Shown one piece after another: positions 24,591-32,634 of a DNA stretch of 40,726 nt (position 1 is the first letter of the stretch; every line of letters begins with the position of its first letter). The notes beneath the pieces are model-generated. The model worked only from the letters and a program-made list of their open reading frames with translations, had not been told where the DNA came from and made no database searches. The stretch is from HyVt-337 sp964428895 (GTDB lineage: Bacteria > Planctomycetota > Phycisphaerae > SM23-33): the NCBI GenBank assembly GCA_964428895.1, contig CAYRZU010000027.1:1-40726 (forward strand), written 5' to 3'. The position numbers and the translations under genes are program-made.

Positions 24591-25388
24591 ATGTCACTAA
24601 CCGTCACATTGCTGGGCACGGGCACAAGCACGGGCATTCCCATCATCGGCTGTGACTGCGAGTGCTGCCGGTCGCCCGATCCGCGCGACCATCGCGATCG
24701 GCCCGGCGCCATGGTCAGCTACCCCTGTGACGGCCAAACGCGCAACGTGCTGATCGACACGCCCACCGAGCTGCGCCATCAGCTCATCCGCCATCGTGTG
24801 CATGATGTGGCTGCGGTCGTCTACACCCACAACCACGCCGACCACATTTTCGGCCTCGACGATCTGCGGCGCCTCAACACCGTGATGGGCTGTCATATCG
24901 ACGTGTTCGCCGAGCCCAGCGTGGTCGATTGGATCCGCAACAGTTTCAGCTACATCTTTGCCCCCCAAGCCAACCTCAACAACTCCTGGGTGCCGCAACT
25001 GGAGACCCACCCTCTCCAAGCCGGTCAGCCGCAGGAGATCGCGGGCCAAACCTGGACCCCCCTTCGCCTGATGCACGGAAAGATCCCGATCCTGGGTTTT
25101 CGCGTGGGCAACTTCGCCTACTGCACCGACTGCAGCGAGATTCCACCGGAGACCATGGAGCTATTGGACGGCCTCGACGTGCTCGTCATCGACGCCCTCC
25201 GCCACCGCCCCCACCCCACCCACCTGACGGTCGAACGGGCCATTGAGATCAGCCAACAACTAGCCCCCAAGCGCACCTACTTCACCCACATCGCCCACGA
25301 CGTCATCCACGCCGAACTCGAACCGAAATTGCCCGAACACATTCAGCTCGCCTACGACGGACTGACGCTGGCAGTGGGACCTTTGTAG
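24591..25388 (+). CDS. Metallo-beta-lactamase-fold hydrolase, PhnP-like phosphodiesterase
   Basis: This is a 265-residue MBL-fold enzyme. It opens with LLGTGTSTGIPIIGCDCECC, whose cysteines match the zinc-binding knuckle of the PhnP-like branch. The metal-binding motif is YTHNHADHIFGLDDLR near residues 78-93, with later ligands in RLMHGKIPILGF, CTDCSEIP and FTHIAHDV. PhnP hydrolyses cyclic ribose phosphates after phosphonate breakdown; many homologues outside phn operons have unknown substrates, and no phn genes are seen here. The gene stands alone between terminators and has a -10-like box immediately before the ATG. Confidence 0.88.
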   Translation: MSLTVTLLGTGTSTGIPIIGCDCECCRSPDPRDHRDRPGAMVSYPCDGQTRNVLIDTPTELRHQLIRHRVHDVAAVVYTHNHADHIFGLDDLRRLNTVMGCHIDVFAEPSVVDWIRNSFSYIFAPQANLNNSWVPQLETHPLQAGQPQEIAGQTWTPLRLMHGKIPILGFRVGNFAYCTDCSEIPPETMELLDGLDVLVIDALRHRPHPTHLTVERAIEISQQLAPKRTYFTHIAHDVIHAELEPKLPEHIQLAYDGLTLAVGPL

Positions 25389-25435
25389 GAAGGGCCTGCC
25401 ACCATTGCTCTGACCGGGATCGACTCCGACAATCG

Positions 25436-25464
25436 TTGCCGGGCGCTCGCGGCGGGGCTACAAT
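25436..25464 (+). promoter_or_regulatory. Candidate promoter of the phosphoribosyltransferase::phosphatase gene
   Basis: TTGCCG (25436-25441), a 17-nt spacer and TACAAT (25459-25464) give a good sigma70-like pair, with transcription expected near 25471 and a ~60-nt leader. Confidence 0.45.
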
Positions 25465-25532
25465 TGGAGCTGTTGGCTCAATTCGATCTTCCCGTGGCGA
25501 TGTGCCACAAGCGACGTGAAAGGGGTCGGCAC

Positions 25533-26792
25533 ATGAGAGCCCTCGAGATCATCGCCTACGTTCTTGCATCGCTGGCAGTTCTTGTTCCTGCAGGCCTGGG
25601 TGCGATGTCCTGGCTTCGCACCAAACTTGGCCGGCTTTCTTGGAGGGCCATCGAAAGAGGGGTGGCGCGTCTCTATGATCAGATGGCAACAGATGGCTAC
25701 GTTCCGGAAGTCATCATCTGCTTGGGGCGAAGCGGGAGCATTGTCGGTGCGATGCTGTCCGGGTGTTTTGAAACGATGGTCCCTATTGTAACCGTCAGCT
25801 TTGAGTACGGGCACCATTCGCGTCATCCCTTGCGAGGAAGAGAGCACACGCGGTCTGAGAAGATGATCGATTATTGCTCCGTTCAGAGCAACACTCAGGA
25901 AGCTCTCCTGCTTGGCGTGGACATCATCACGGGAGGGACGATGGAAGTGGCTCTGAGGGAATTGGAGAGGAAGGGCGTTCGACCCACGGCCATTGCCTGT
26001 CTCTTCTGGAACCCTGACGCCCGAACGAGACCAGGCTATCACCATAAGGAGATATCCGCACGCCCAAGGTATCCCTGGATGCGCACGAGGTCTTGGCGAA
26101 GCTGGAGTGCAGCGCCCGGACGGCAGGCCGGTCGCGCGGCTGGGGAGTCGACACCTCAGTCACGGACTGTGCTTCCTGTGGGATTGCGATTGTACCTCGT
26201 GCGTCACGCCCGGACCACCGCAGGCGACAGCGTCTTCTGTGGCACGACGAATCATGAACTCTCCCCCGAGGGAGCTGCCCAGGCAAACCAACTTGCTCTG
26301 CGTTTCCACAATAGGCCGATCCGAGACATCTATTGCTCCCCTCTGCTTCGGGCTGAGCAAACCGCACAGATCCTGCGCAACGCCCTTCCGAACGCTGAGA
26401 TTAACACCCGGGCAAGCCTTCGTGAAATGGACTACGGGGATTGGGAAGGGCTGTCTCACGAACAGGTACAAGACAGGGATTCGTCTGTTTATGAGTCCTG
26501 GGCAGCAAACCCAACCAAGACGATCCCTCGGAATAGCGAAAGCCCCGAGTCTGTCCTCGAGCGCCTGCAGGGCTTCCTCAGCGAACTCAAGGACTCGCAT
26601 CATCAGGACCGACCCGAGGAGGTGATCGCTGTGCTGCACAAAGGAACCATTCGCATTCTCCTGGCCTACCTTCTCGGCGAGACACTCAGGGACTACAGGA
26701 AGCGAGACATCTCTTATGGCGCCGTCATTGAGGTCTTCTTCGATGGCGCCGATTGGGCCGTGTACGACCCGCCGACGAGCCTGCCGTCGTAG
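25533..26792 (+). CDS. Membrane-anchored phosphoribosyltransferase-like domain fused to a histidine phosphatase
   Basis: The predicted 419-residue protein begins with a membrane helix (IIAYVLASLAVLVPAGLGAM). A PRTase-like domain follows (residues ~40-200): YVPEVIICLGRSGSIVGAML, then a PRPP-loop-like GVDIITGGTMEVALREL that has one acidic residue where two are usual, ending YHHKEISARPRYPW. A basic Arg/Ser-rich linker of ~30 residues leads to a complete histidine phosphatase domain (LYLVRHARTTAG, YCSPLLRAEQTAQIL, LREMDYGDWEGLS, VLHKGTIRILL). The start at 25533 has AAAGGGG upstream; an in-frame ATG at 25464 overlaps the -10 box and is rejected. Base composition looks less GC-rich than neighbours by eye, so recent acquisition is possible. 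Substrate unknown. Confidence 0.72.
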   Translation: MRALEIIAYVLASLAVLVPAGLGAMSWLRTKLGRLSWRAIERGVARLYDQMATDGYVPEVIICLGRSGSIVGAMLSGCFETMVPIVTVSFEYGHHSRHPLRGREHTRSEKMIDYCSVQSNTQEALLLGVDIITGGTMEVALRELERKGVRPTAIACLFWNPDARTRPGYHHKEISARPRYPWMRTRSWRSWSAAPGRQAGRAAGESTPQSRTVLPVGLRLYLVRHARTTAGDSVFCGTTNHELSPEGAAQANQLALRFHNRPIRDIYCSPLLRAEQTAQILRNALPNAEINTRASLREMDYGDWEGLSHEQVQDRDSSVYESWAANPTKTIPRNSESPESVLERLQGFLSELKDSHHQDRPEEVIAVLHKGTIRILLAYLLGETLRDYRKRDISYGAVIEVFFDGADWAVYDPPTSLPS

Positions 26793-26847
26793 GCGCTGCG
26801 TCTGAGTTACGTCAGGTGCCTGGCTCCCGCCTCATGATTCCCTCCCC

Positions 26848-27993
26848 CTACACCAGCCGCCGCGCGCCGTCCGCCGCTTGGGTGGCGAAGATCGGGCAGC
26901 GGTGACCGAATCGCTTCTCGAAGCCGTCACCGACGGATTTCGTCACCGCGTCGGCGTGGTCGGCGGCCACCAGGATGATCGCACAGCCGCCGAAGCCGCC
27001 GCCCGTCATCCGCGCCCCGAACACGCCCTCGCACGCGCACGCCAGTTCGACGATGGCGTCGAGCTCTTCACAACTGACCTCGTAATCGTCCCGCAGCGAA
27101 TTGTGCGAGCCGACCATCAGCTTGCCGAACCGCTCGTAGTCGCCCGCCTCCAGCGCGCCGACGGCCTCCAAGGTGCGGTCGATCTCGCCAACCACGTGAC
27201 GGGCCCGCATCAGTTCTTTCTCGCTCAGCGTATCAACGGCTGCGGCAACCTGGTCGTGGTCGGCGTCTCGCAGCATCTTGACGCCGAGCGTCTTCGCCGC
27301 GGCGTAGCACTGGTCCCGCCGGACAGCGTAGCCGCCGTCGGACAGCTCGTGCTTGACCTGCGTGTCAGCCACGAGCAGCACCAACTCGGGATTGTCGAAC
27401 GGAATCTGCTGGGTGTGGCTATCCCGACAGTCCAGCAGCAGCGCTCGGCCACCCTCGCCCATGATCGCAATAGACTGATCCATGATGCCGCACGGCGTGC
27501 CCGCGAAGTTGTGCTCAGCCATCTGGCAGATCTTGGCCAGATGGGCGTCGGGAATGTCCCCTTTGGTTCCGCCCAGTAGCGCCATGGCGGTGGCCACTTC
27601 CAGCGAGGCCGACGAACTCAGCCCGCCGCCCAGCGGCACGTCGCTGTCGAACAGAATGTCCGTGCCCGTCATCTTGACGCCGCGCTCGACCAACCCCGCC
27701 GCCACGCCGATGCTGTAATTGGCCCAGGCCGGGTCGCCGGCGACGAGTTCGCCAGCCAAGTCGATCTCGGCAGATTCGTCAGCCTGAACGGACACCAACC
27801 GGACGATGCTGTCCTCGTGCGGCGCGAAGGCCGCCGCTGTGGTCCGTTCGATGGCGATGGGGAGCACGAAGCCGTCGTTGTAGTCGGTGTGCTCACCGAT
27901 GAGGTTCACACGGCCGGGCGCGGCCACCACGCCGACCGGCTCGCGGCCGAACCGCTCGACAAAACACTGCTGGATGGTCTGTGGATCGATCAT
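26848..27993 (-). CDS. galK: Galactokinase
   Basis: GalK phosphorylates alpha-D-galactose to galactose-1-phosphate at the entry of the Leloir pathway (GHMP kinase family). The 381-residue protein has the galactokinase signature GRVNLIGEHTDYNDGFVLP near residue 28, the ATP-binding motif PLGGGLSSSASLEVA near 120 and the C-terminal ARMTGGGFGGCAI. The catalytic Asp lies in CGIMDQ. The start at 27993 (MIDPQTI) fits the family; the earlier in-frame ATG adds an unrelated peptide. No other Leloir gene is in the window. It lies on the minus strand 58 nt after the broken redoxin gene and may share a transcript with it and der. Confidence 0.95.
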   Translation of the reverse strand: MIDPQTIQQCFVERFGREPVGVVAAPGRVNLIGEHTDYNDGFVLPIAIERTTAAAFAPHEDSIVRLVSVQADESAEIDLAGELVAGDPAWANYSIGVAAGLVERGVKMTGTDILFDSDVPLGGGLSSSASLEVATAMALLGGTKGDIPDAHLAKICQMAEHNFAGTPCGIMDQSIAIMGEGGRALLLDCRDSHTQQIPFDNPELVLLVADTQVKHELSDGGYAVRRDQCYAAAKTLGVKMLRDADHDQVAAAVDTLSEKELMRARHVVGEIDRTLEAVGALEAGDYERFGKLMVGSHNSLRDDYEVSCEELDAIVELACACEGVFGARMTGGGFGGCAIILVAADHADAVTKSVGDGFEKRFGHRCPIFATQAADGARRLV

Positions 27994-28051
27994 GGCCGGA
28001 ACGTTAGCCGCACGCCCCGCGACTGTCAACGATCACCCCCCGCCGTACCTG

Positions 28052-28620
28052 CTACACCAGGTCGCAGGCCTCGGGCGGCATCCAGTGGGCGTCCTGGTCC
28101 TTCCACTTGACGTTACAGCCGATGGGGTTGGTCAGGGGGACGCCCACCTCGCGGCCGTCCAGCAGATCATCCAGCGCGTCGCGAAGCTCGTGGGTGGTTT
28201 CCTCGCCGGGGCTCATGGGGTTGTCGTCCATGCGGCCGGTGTAGCGCAAGAGCCGCTCGGCGTCGAACACGTAGAAGTGTGGCGTCCGCAACGCCCCGTA
28301 GGCCAGGGCCGCCTCCTGCGATTCATCCCGCAGATACGGAAACGCAAAGCCCTTCTCCGCCGCCCGCCCCACCATGTGGTCGAACGAATCGGTCGGGTGG
28401 CCGTCCGTTTCGTTGGAGTTGATGCACACCAACGCGACGCCTTTGTCGGCGTACTCGGCAAACAGTGCGTTGAGCCGATCACGAACGGGCAATGATTGCA
28501 GGTGAAGCCCACGACCAGCACCTTCGCGTCAGCGAAGTCGGCCAGCGAATGGTCCTTGCCATCCACACCGGGTAGCGAGAAGTCAGGCGCAGCTTGTCCA
28601 GGTTCTAATGTGAAAGCCAT
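28052..28620 (-). pseudogene. AhpC/TSA-family redoxin (thioredoxin-like), frameshifted after the CxxC motif
   Basis: The gene starts well: AAAGGAG 7 nt before the ATG at 28620, then MAFTLEPGQAAPDFSLPGVD, SLADFADAKVLVVGF and the active-site TCNHCPFV. There the frame is lost. The homologous remainder (DRLNALFAEYADKGVALVCI, FPYLRDESQEAALAYGALRT, GCNVKWK) continues in another frame to 28052. The join is near 28478-28483, where GTG (Val) and GAT (Asp of DRLNAL) share one G. Compared with the usual CNHCPYV-xxxE-DRLNAL, about 13 nt are missing. The rest is well preserved, so this is a recent lesion or a sequencing/assembly error. An intact product would be a ~190-residue cytosolic thiol-disulfide protein. 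Confidence 0.82.
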
Positions 28621-28681
28621 GATGAACTCCTTTGCGTCTTCGACTTGCGTCTATGCGTTGCACCAGCCACAACCAGACATT

Positions 28682-30040
28682 CTAACGCCCGTCGCTATCG
28701 CCTTCGTGCCGATCCTTGCTCCCACGCCGCATCAGCAGGCGGATGGGCACCTCCGTGAACGGCAAGCGGTCACGGAATTGGTTGACCAGGAACCGCCGGT
28801 ACGAGCGGTCGAAGCTGCGGGGGTCGTTGACGAAACACACGATGGTCGGCGGAGCCGTGGCGATCTGTGAGATGTAGCGGATCTTGGGCGGCCGTGTGCC
28901 GGGGCGGTGGCTGGGGCCGCGAAGTTCGAGGATTTCCTGGATCACGCGGTTCAGCTCAGCCGTGGTCACGCGGGTGCGACTTTGGGCGAACAGGTCCTTG
29001 GCGGTTTCGATAGCGCCCCAGATGTTCTCGCCGCTTTCGGCGCACATCAGGCAGATCGGCGCGTGGGCCAGGAACGGGAGCATTTTGCCCAGGTACTCGA
29101 CGTAATCTTCGGCCTCGGCCTTGTCGCGGGCGAGGTCCCACTTGTTGACCACCAGCACCACGGGCTTGTCCTCGGCCTCGATCTGCCCGGCCAGGTCCTT
29201 GTCCACCTGGGAGACCGGCTCGGACGCGTCAATCAGCAGCGCCACCACGTCGGCCCGGCGGATCGACCGCAGGGCGCGGTGCTGGCTGTAGAACTCAATG
29301 CCGTCGGCGAGGCTGCGCTTCTTTCGCACGCCGGCGGTGTCGATCAGGATGAACGAATCGTCGCCGCGCTCGATGGTGACATCCACGCTGTCGCGCGTCG
29401 TGCCGGGCAGCTCGCTGACGATCACCCGCTGCTCGCCGGCCAGCTTGTTGATGAAGGTGCTCTTGCCGGCATTGCGCTTGCCGACCACGGCCAGCTCCAT
29501 CATGCTGTCGGCCGGCCGATCGCCGGTGAAGTCGCCGAGCCCCTCGATCACCCGCTCCCGCAGATCGCCCAGCCCAACGGTGTGCGTGGCCGAGATCTCC
29601 AACGGCTCGCCAAACCCCAGCTTGTTCAGCTCGGCGGTTTCGACGGCGGCCTGGCGCGTGTCGACCTTGTTGGCCGCCAGCACCACGGGCTTATCCTGCT
29701 TGCGCAGCACCTCGGCCACGTGGCGATCCAGCGGCGTGAGGCCTTCGCGGGCGTCGGTCAGGAAGATAATCAGATCGGCCCGGCCGACCGCGAAGGCGAT
29801 CTGGGCTTCCACGTCGTCGGTGAGGTCCTGGGAGTCTTCGATCCCCATGCCGCCGGTGTCGACGAGTTCGACCCAGCCGGCCTCTTCATCCTCCGTCAGC
29901 GCCCACGGCGCGTGGATGCGGTCACGCGTCACACCCGCGGTCGGCTCGACAATCGACACACGCCGGCCGATCAGCACGTTGAACAGGCTGCTCTTGCCGA
30001 CGTTCGGTCGGCCCACAATGGCGACAATCGGTAGACTCAT
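28682..30040 (-). CDS. der: Ribosome biogenesis GTPase Der (EngA)
   Basis: Der is the essential tandem GTPase for 50S subunit assembly. The 452-residue protein has G domain 1 at the N-terminus (VAIVGRPNVGKSSLFN, DTGGMGIED, NKVD) and G domain 2 after ~170 (VVGKRNAGKSTFINKL, PGTTRDSVDV, DTAGVRKK, NKWD). A C-terminal KH-like domain follows (PPKIRYISQIATAPPTIVCF). The long upstream open frame is not homologous. Two ATGs compete: 30049 (MAAMSLP) and 30040 (MSLPIV). A CACAAT box ends 7 nt before 30040 and overlaps the first ATG, so if the mRNA is leaderless the start is 30040. No Shine-Dalgarno is seen. Confidence 0.95.
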   Translation of the reverse strand: MSLPIVAIVGRPNVGKSSLFNVLIGRRVSIVEPTAGVTRDRIHAPWALTEDEEAGWVELVDTGGMGIEDSQDLTDDVEAQIAFAVGRADLIIFLTDAREGLTPLDRHVAEVLRKQDKPVVLAANKVDTRQAAVETAELNKLGFGEPLEISATHTVGLGDLRERVIEGLGDFTGDRPADSMMELAVVGKRNAGKSTFINKLAGEQRVIVSELPGTTRDSVDVTIERGDDSFILIDTAGVRKKRSLADGIEFYSQHRALRSIRRADVVALLIDASEPVSQVDKDLAGQIEAEDKPVVLVVNKWDLARDKAEAEDYVEYLGKMLPFLAHAPICLMCAESGENIWGAIETAKDLFAQSRTRVTTAELNRVIQEILELRGPSHRPGTRPPKIRYISQIATAPPTIVCFVNDPRSFDRSYRRFLVNQFRDRLPFTEVPIRLLMRRGSKDRHEGDSDGR

Positions 30041-30047
30041 CGCGGCC

Positions 30048-30053
30048 ATTGTG
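30048..30053 (-). promoter_or_regulatory. -10-like box CACAAT directly before der
   Basis: On the minus strand CACAAT ends 7 nt before the der ATG at 30040. The surrounding bases are nearly identical to those before ispG (ACAATG, an optional C, then GGCCGCGATGAGT). Confidence 0.3.
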
Positions 30054-30071
30054 CCCGCACGGCCGTGCGGG
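30054..30071. promoter_or_regulatory. Perfect 18-bp palindrome between divergent der and rmuC
   Basis: CCCGCACGGCCGTGCGGG is its own reverse complement. It sits just upstream of the der -10-like box and ahead of the rmuC promoter, where a dimeric regulator could act on both. It could also be an RNA hairpin, though without a loop. Confidence 0.4.
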
Positions 30072-30081
30072 AGCAACGCGT

Positions 30082-30110
30082 TTGTCTCGGCGCGCCCCCG
30101 CGCGTACAAT
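30082..30110 (+). promoter_or_regulatory. Candidate promoter of rmuC
   Basis: TTGTCT (30082-30087), a 17-nt spacer and TACAAT (30105-30110). Transcription is expected near 30117, and GGGGA lies about 7 nt before the ATG at 30147. Confidence 0.5.
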
Positions 30111-30146
30111 GCGCCCGCACGATTGTGACCCGCTTGGGGAAATGCA

Positions 30147-31220
30147 ATGGACCTGGCGATTGGTTTGGGAATTGGGTTTGTCTTGGGCGCCGCGGTGACG
30201 CTGGTAGTGGTCTGGATGCGCAGCCGCAGCGACGCGGCCCGGGCGACCGAGGCCGAACAAGGCCTCCGCGAGACCTTCACCGCCTTGGCCGCCGACGCCC
30301 TCGACGCCAACAGCAAACGCCTAACCGACCAGGCCGCCCAGACCCTCGACGGCAAGAAGGCCCTGATCGACCAAGCCGTCGCCGCCGTCAACGAACGCCT
30401 AACCCAACTGGCCACCTTCATGCAAACCACCGAGGCCAACCGCAAAGAGGCCTTCGGCTCGCTGACCACCTCGGTCGCCAGCCTCTCGACGACCACCGGC
30501 GAGCTGCACCGCATGTTGGCGTCCAGCCAGCGCCGCGGAGCGTGGGGCGAAAAGATGGCCGAGGACATTCTCCGCCTGGCCGGCCTGGTCGAAAACGTCA
30601 ATTACTCCAAGCAATCCTCGGCCGACGCCGAGTCCGGCCGCCCGGACTTCACCTTCTTCCTCCCCAACGATTACCGCGTGAACATGGACGTCAAGTTCCC
30701 GCTCGATAGTTTCAAAGCCTACGTTGACGCCGATAACGACGACGGCCGCGCCGCCGCCCTGAAGGACCTGACCACCGCCGTTCGCAACCACGTCCGTGCC
30801 GTGGCCGGCCGAGGCTACATCGACCCCAAGCTGCCAACCGTCGATTACGTGATCCTCTTTATCCCCAACGAGCAAATCTTTGCCCTCAGCCTCGCCGCCA
30901 ACCCGGACCTGATGGACGAAGCCCTCACCAAACGCATCGTGCTGGCCGGCCCGCTGACGCTATACGCCATGCTGGCTGTCATCCGTCAAGCGGCCGAGCG
31001 GGCCGTGCTGATGAAGGAGGCCGGCGAGGTCCTGACCGTGCTGACCGACTTCAACCGCGAGTGGGAGCGCTACAACGAGCAAATCGAAAAGCTCGGCGAC
31101 CGCATCCGCCAGACGGCCGAACAGTTCGACACCGTCAACGGCGTCCGCACCCGCCAACTCCAACGCCAACTCGACAAGATCACCGACCTGCAACTGCCCG
31201 AAACAGACCAGCAGGGATAA
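30147..31220 (+). CDS. rmuC: DNA recombination protein RmuC
   Basis: RmuC is a predicted membrane-anchored nuclease-fold protein that limits recombination at inverted repeats. The 357-residue protein has an N-terminal membrane helix (GLGIGFVLGAAVTLVVVW) and a coiled coil to about residue 125. The family core follows: RRGAWGEKMAEDIL, RPDFTFFLPNDYRVNMDVKF with the PD-(D/E)xK-like D...D.K residues, and YVILFIPNEQIF. The C-terminus is again coiled. It is a plus-strand gene, divergent from der. The last codons run into the left arm of a palindromic repeat. Confidence 0.93.
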   Translation: MDLAIGLGIGFVLGAAVTLVVVWMRSRSDAARATEAEQGLRETFTALAADALDANSKRLTDQAAQTLDGKKALIDQAVAAVNERLTQLATFMQTTEANRKEAFGSLTTSVASLSTTTGELHRMLASSQRRGAWGEKMAEDILRLAGLVENVNYSKQSSADAESGRPDFTFFLPNDYRVNMDVKFPLDSFKAYVDADNDDGRAAALKDLTTAVRNHVRAVAGRGYIDPKLPTVDYVILFIPNEQIFALSLAANPDLMDEALTKRIVLAGPLTLYAMLAVIRQAAERAVLMKEAGEVLTVLTDFNREWERYNEQIEKLGDRIRQTAEQFDTVNGVRTRQLQRQLDKITDLQLPETDQQG

Positions 31221-31303
31221 ACGCAGATTAACGCGGATACAGAAGAAGCCATTTTCAGTTCATCTGTGTTCATCTGCGTTCATCCCTGTTCGAAGCTGTG
31301 GTA
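31212..31303. repeat. Palindromic intergenic repeat, copy 1
   Basis: The left arm CAGGGATAAACGCAGATT (31212-31229) matches the reverse complement of CATCTGCGTTCATCCCTG (31271-31288) at 16 of 18 positions. Its right side (31262-31303) is nearly identical to 33236-33277: 28 identical bases, 6 different, then CTGTGGTA. It overlaps the rmuC stop codon and ends beside the -10-like box of the next gene. Confidence 0.8.
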
Positions 31304-31307
31304 GAAT
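31302..31307 (+). promoter_or_regulatory. -10-like box TAGAAT before hps::rraA, partly inside the repeat
   Basis: TAGAAT ends 9 nt before the ATG at 31317. The first two bases come from the repeat's conserved end CTGTGGTA, and a TTCATC within the repeat lies 17 nt upstream as a weak -35. No Shine-Dalgarno is seen, so the mRNA may be leaderless. Confidence 0.35.
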
Positions 31308-31316
31308 TACGGGACT

Positions 31317-32630
31317 ATGAGCAGCGTCAAACTACAGGTTGCGTTGGATTTCGTGGAGTTTTCGCGGGCGATGGCCGTTGCTGAGGCGGCTGTGGCCGGC
31401 GGGGCCGAGGTGATCGAGGCCGGCACGCCGCTGATCAAGTCCGAAGGGCTCGACGCGGTCCGGCAGCTCAGGGCGACGTTCCCCGAGGCCGTGATCGTGG
31501 CGGACATGAAAACCATGGACGCCGGGCGCATCGAGGCCGAGGCCGCCGCCAAGGCCGGGGCCAATATCCTCACCGTGCTCGCCGCCGCCGGCGAGACAAC
31601 CATCCGCGAATGCGTCGAAGCCGGCAAGCACTACAACCTGCAAGTAGCGGTCGACCTGCTGGGGTTGGCAGACCCGGTCGCCTTCGCCAAAGGCGCAGCC
31701 GAACTGGGCGTGGCGTGGCTGGACGTGCACTGCGCCATCGACGCGCAGATGACGGGCGCCGATCCGCTGGCCCTATTAAGAGATGTTCGCGCCGCGAGCG
31801 ACCTGACCGTGGCCGTCGCCGGCGGCATCAACAGCGAAACCGCCGCCGCGGCCGCCGCCGCCGGGGCCGACGTGGTCATCGTCGGCGGCGCCATCACCAA
31901 AGCCGTCGACCCAAAGGCCGCCACCAAGGCCATCCGCAAAGCGATCGACTCGAAGCAGGCCGTCGCCAGTGAGCACTTCAAGCGGGCGACCGCCGACGAC
32001 ATCCGCCAGACGCTGGAAACGGTCTCCACCGCCAATATCTCCGACGGCGCCCACCGCCAGCCGTGCCTGCCGGGCCTCAAGACATTGTGGGTCGGCGCGC
32101 GGGCGGTCGGCCAGGCCGTCACAGCCCGCACGCTGCCGGGCGATTGGGCCAAGCCCGTCCAGGCCATCGACGCCGCGAGCGAAGGCGACGTGCTCGTGAT
32201 CGACGCCTGCGGACAACCGCCGGCCGTCTGGGGCGAACTGGCCAGCGAAAGCGCCACCAACAAGAAGCTCGCCGGCGTGGTCGTTCACGGCGCCGTCCGG
32301 GATACCGGCGAGATTCGCCGCCTACAATTGCCCGTGTGGTCGACCCACGTAACCAGCAACGCCGGCGACCCCCATGGGGCCGGCAGCGTTAACGAGCCCA
32401 TCGAAATCGGTGGCCAGCGCATTTGCCCGGGCGATTGGATCGTGGCCGACGATGACGGCGTGATGGTTCTGCCGGCCGCCAAGGCCGTGGAAATGGCCAA
32501 CCGCGCCGCCGATGTACTGGAGGCCGAGAACCGCATCCGCGCGGAAATCCAAGACGGCAACAGCACGCTGGCCCAAGTGGTAAACCTGAAGCGTTGGGAA
32601 AAAGGCGGCACCGCCGGCGCCATAGGATAG
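31317..32630 (+). CDS. hxlA: 3-hexulose-6-phosphate synthase fused to an RraA-like domain
   Basis: HPS condenses formaldehyde with ribulose-5-phosphate (or runs in reverse to make pentose phosphate). Residues ~1-212 are a full HPS: LQVALDFVEFSRAM, VEAGTPLIK region as EAGTPLIKSEGL, the catalytic VADMKTMDAG, VAVDLLG and VAVAGGINSETA. Residues ~220-437 are RraA-like: VSTANISDGAHRQ, GVVVHGAVRDTGEI, GQRICPGDWIVADDDGV. The domain is shared by RNase E regulators and HMG/CHA-type aldolases. Such bifunctional fusions are known (hexulose-6-phosphate synthase/ribonuclease regulator). The next gene is the isomerase PHI, 4 nt away, so both RuMP steps are together. Confidence 0.93.
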   Translation: MSSVKLQVALDFVEFSRAMAVAEAAVAGGAEVIEAGTPLIKSEGLDAVRQLRATFPEAVIVADMKTMDAGRIEAEAAAKAGANILTVLAAAGETTIRECVEAGKHYNLQVAVDLLGLADPVAFAKGAAELGVAWLDVHCAIDAQMTGADPLALLRDVRAASDLTVAVAGGINSETAAAAAAAGADVVIVGGAITKAVDPKAATKAIRKAIDSKQAVASEHFKRATADDIRQTLETVSTANISDGAHRQPCLPGLKTLWVGARAVGQAVTARTLPGDWAKPVQAIDAASEGDVLVIDACGQPPAVWGELASESATNKKLAGVVVHGAVRDTGEIRRLQLPVWSTHVTSNAGDPHGAGSVNEPIEIGGQRICPGDWIVADDDGVMVLPAAKAVEMANRAADVLEAENRIRAEIQDGNSTLAQVVNLKRWEKGGTAGAIG

Positions 32631-32634
32631 AGAT

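Noticed and set aside
26040..26180. Frameshift between the PRTase-like and phosphatase domains
   Set aside because: The PRTase domain ends with a family-like YPW in the same frame that later opens the phosphatase, so the basic linker appears genuine, though unusual.
30041..30601. 187-residue N-terminal extension of Der
   Set aside because: It lies opposite rmuC and is Arg/Ser/Ala-rich without homology; Der normally begins right at its first P-loop.
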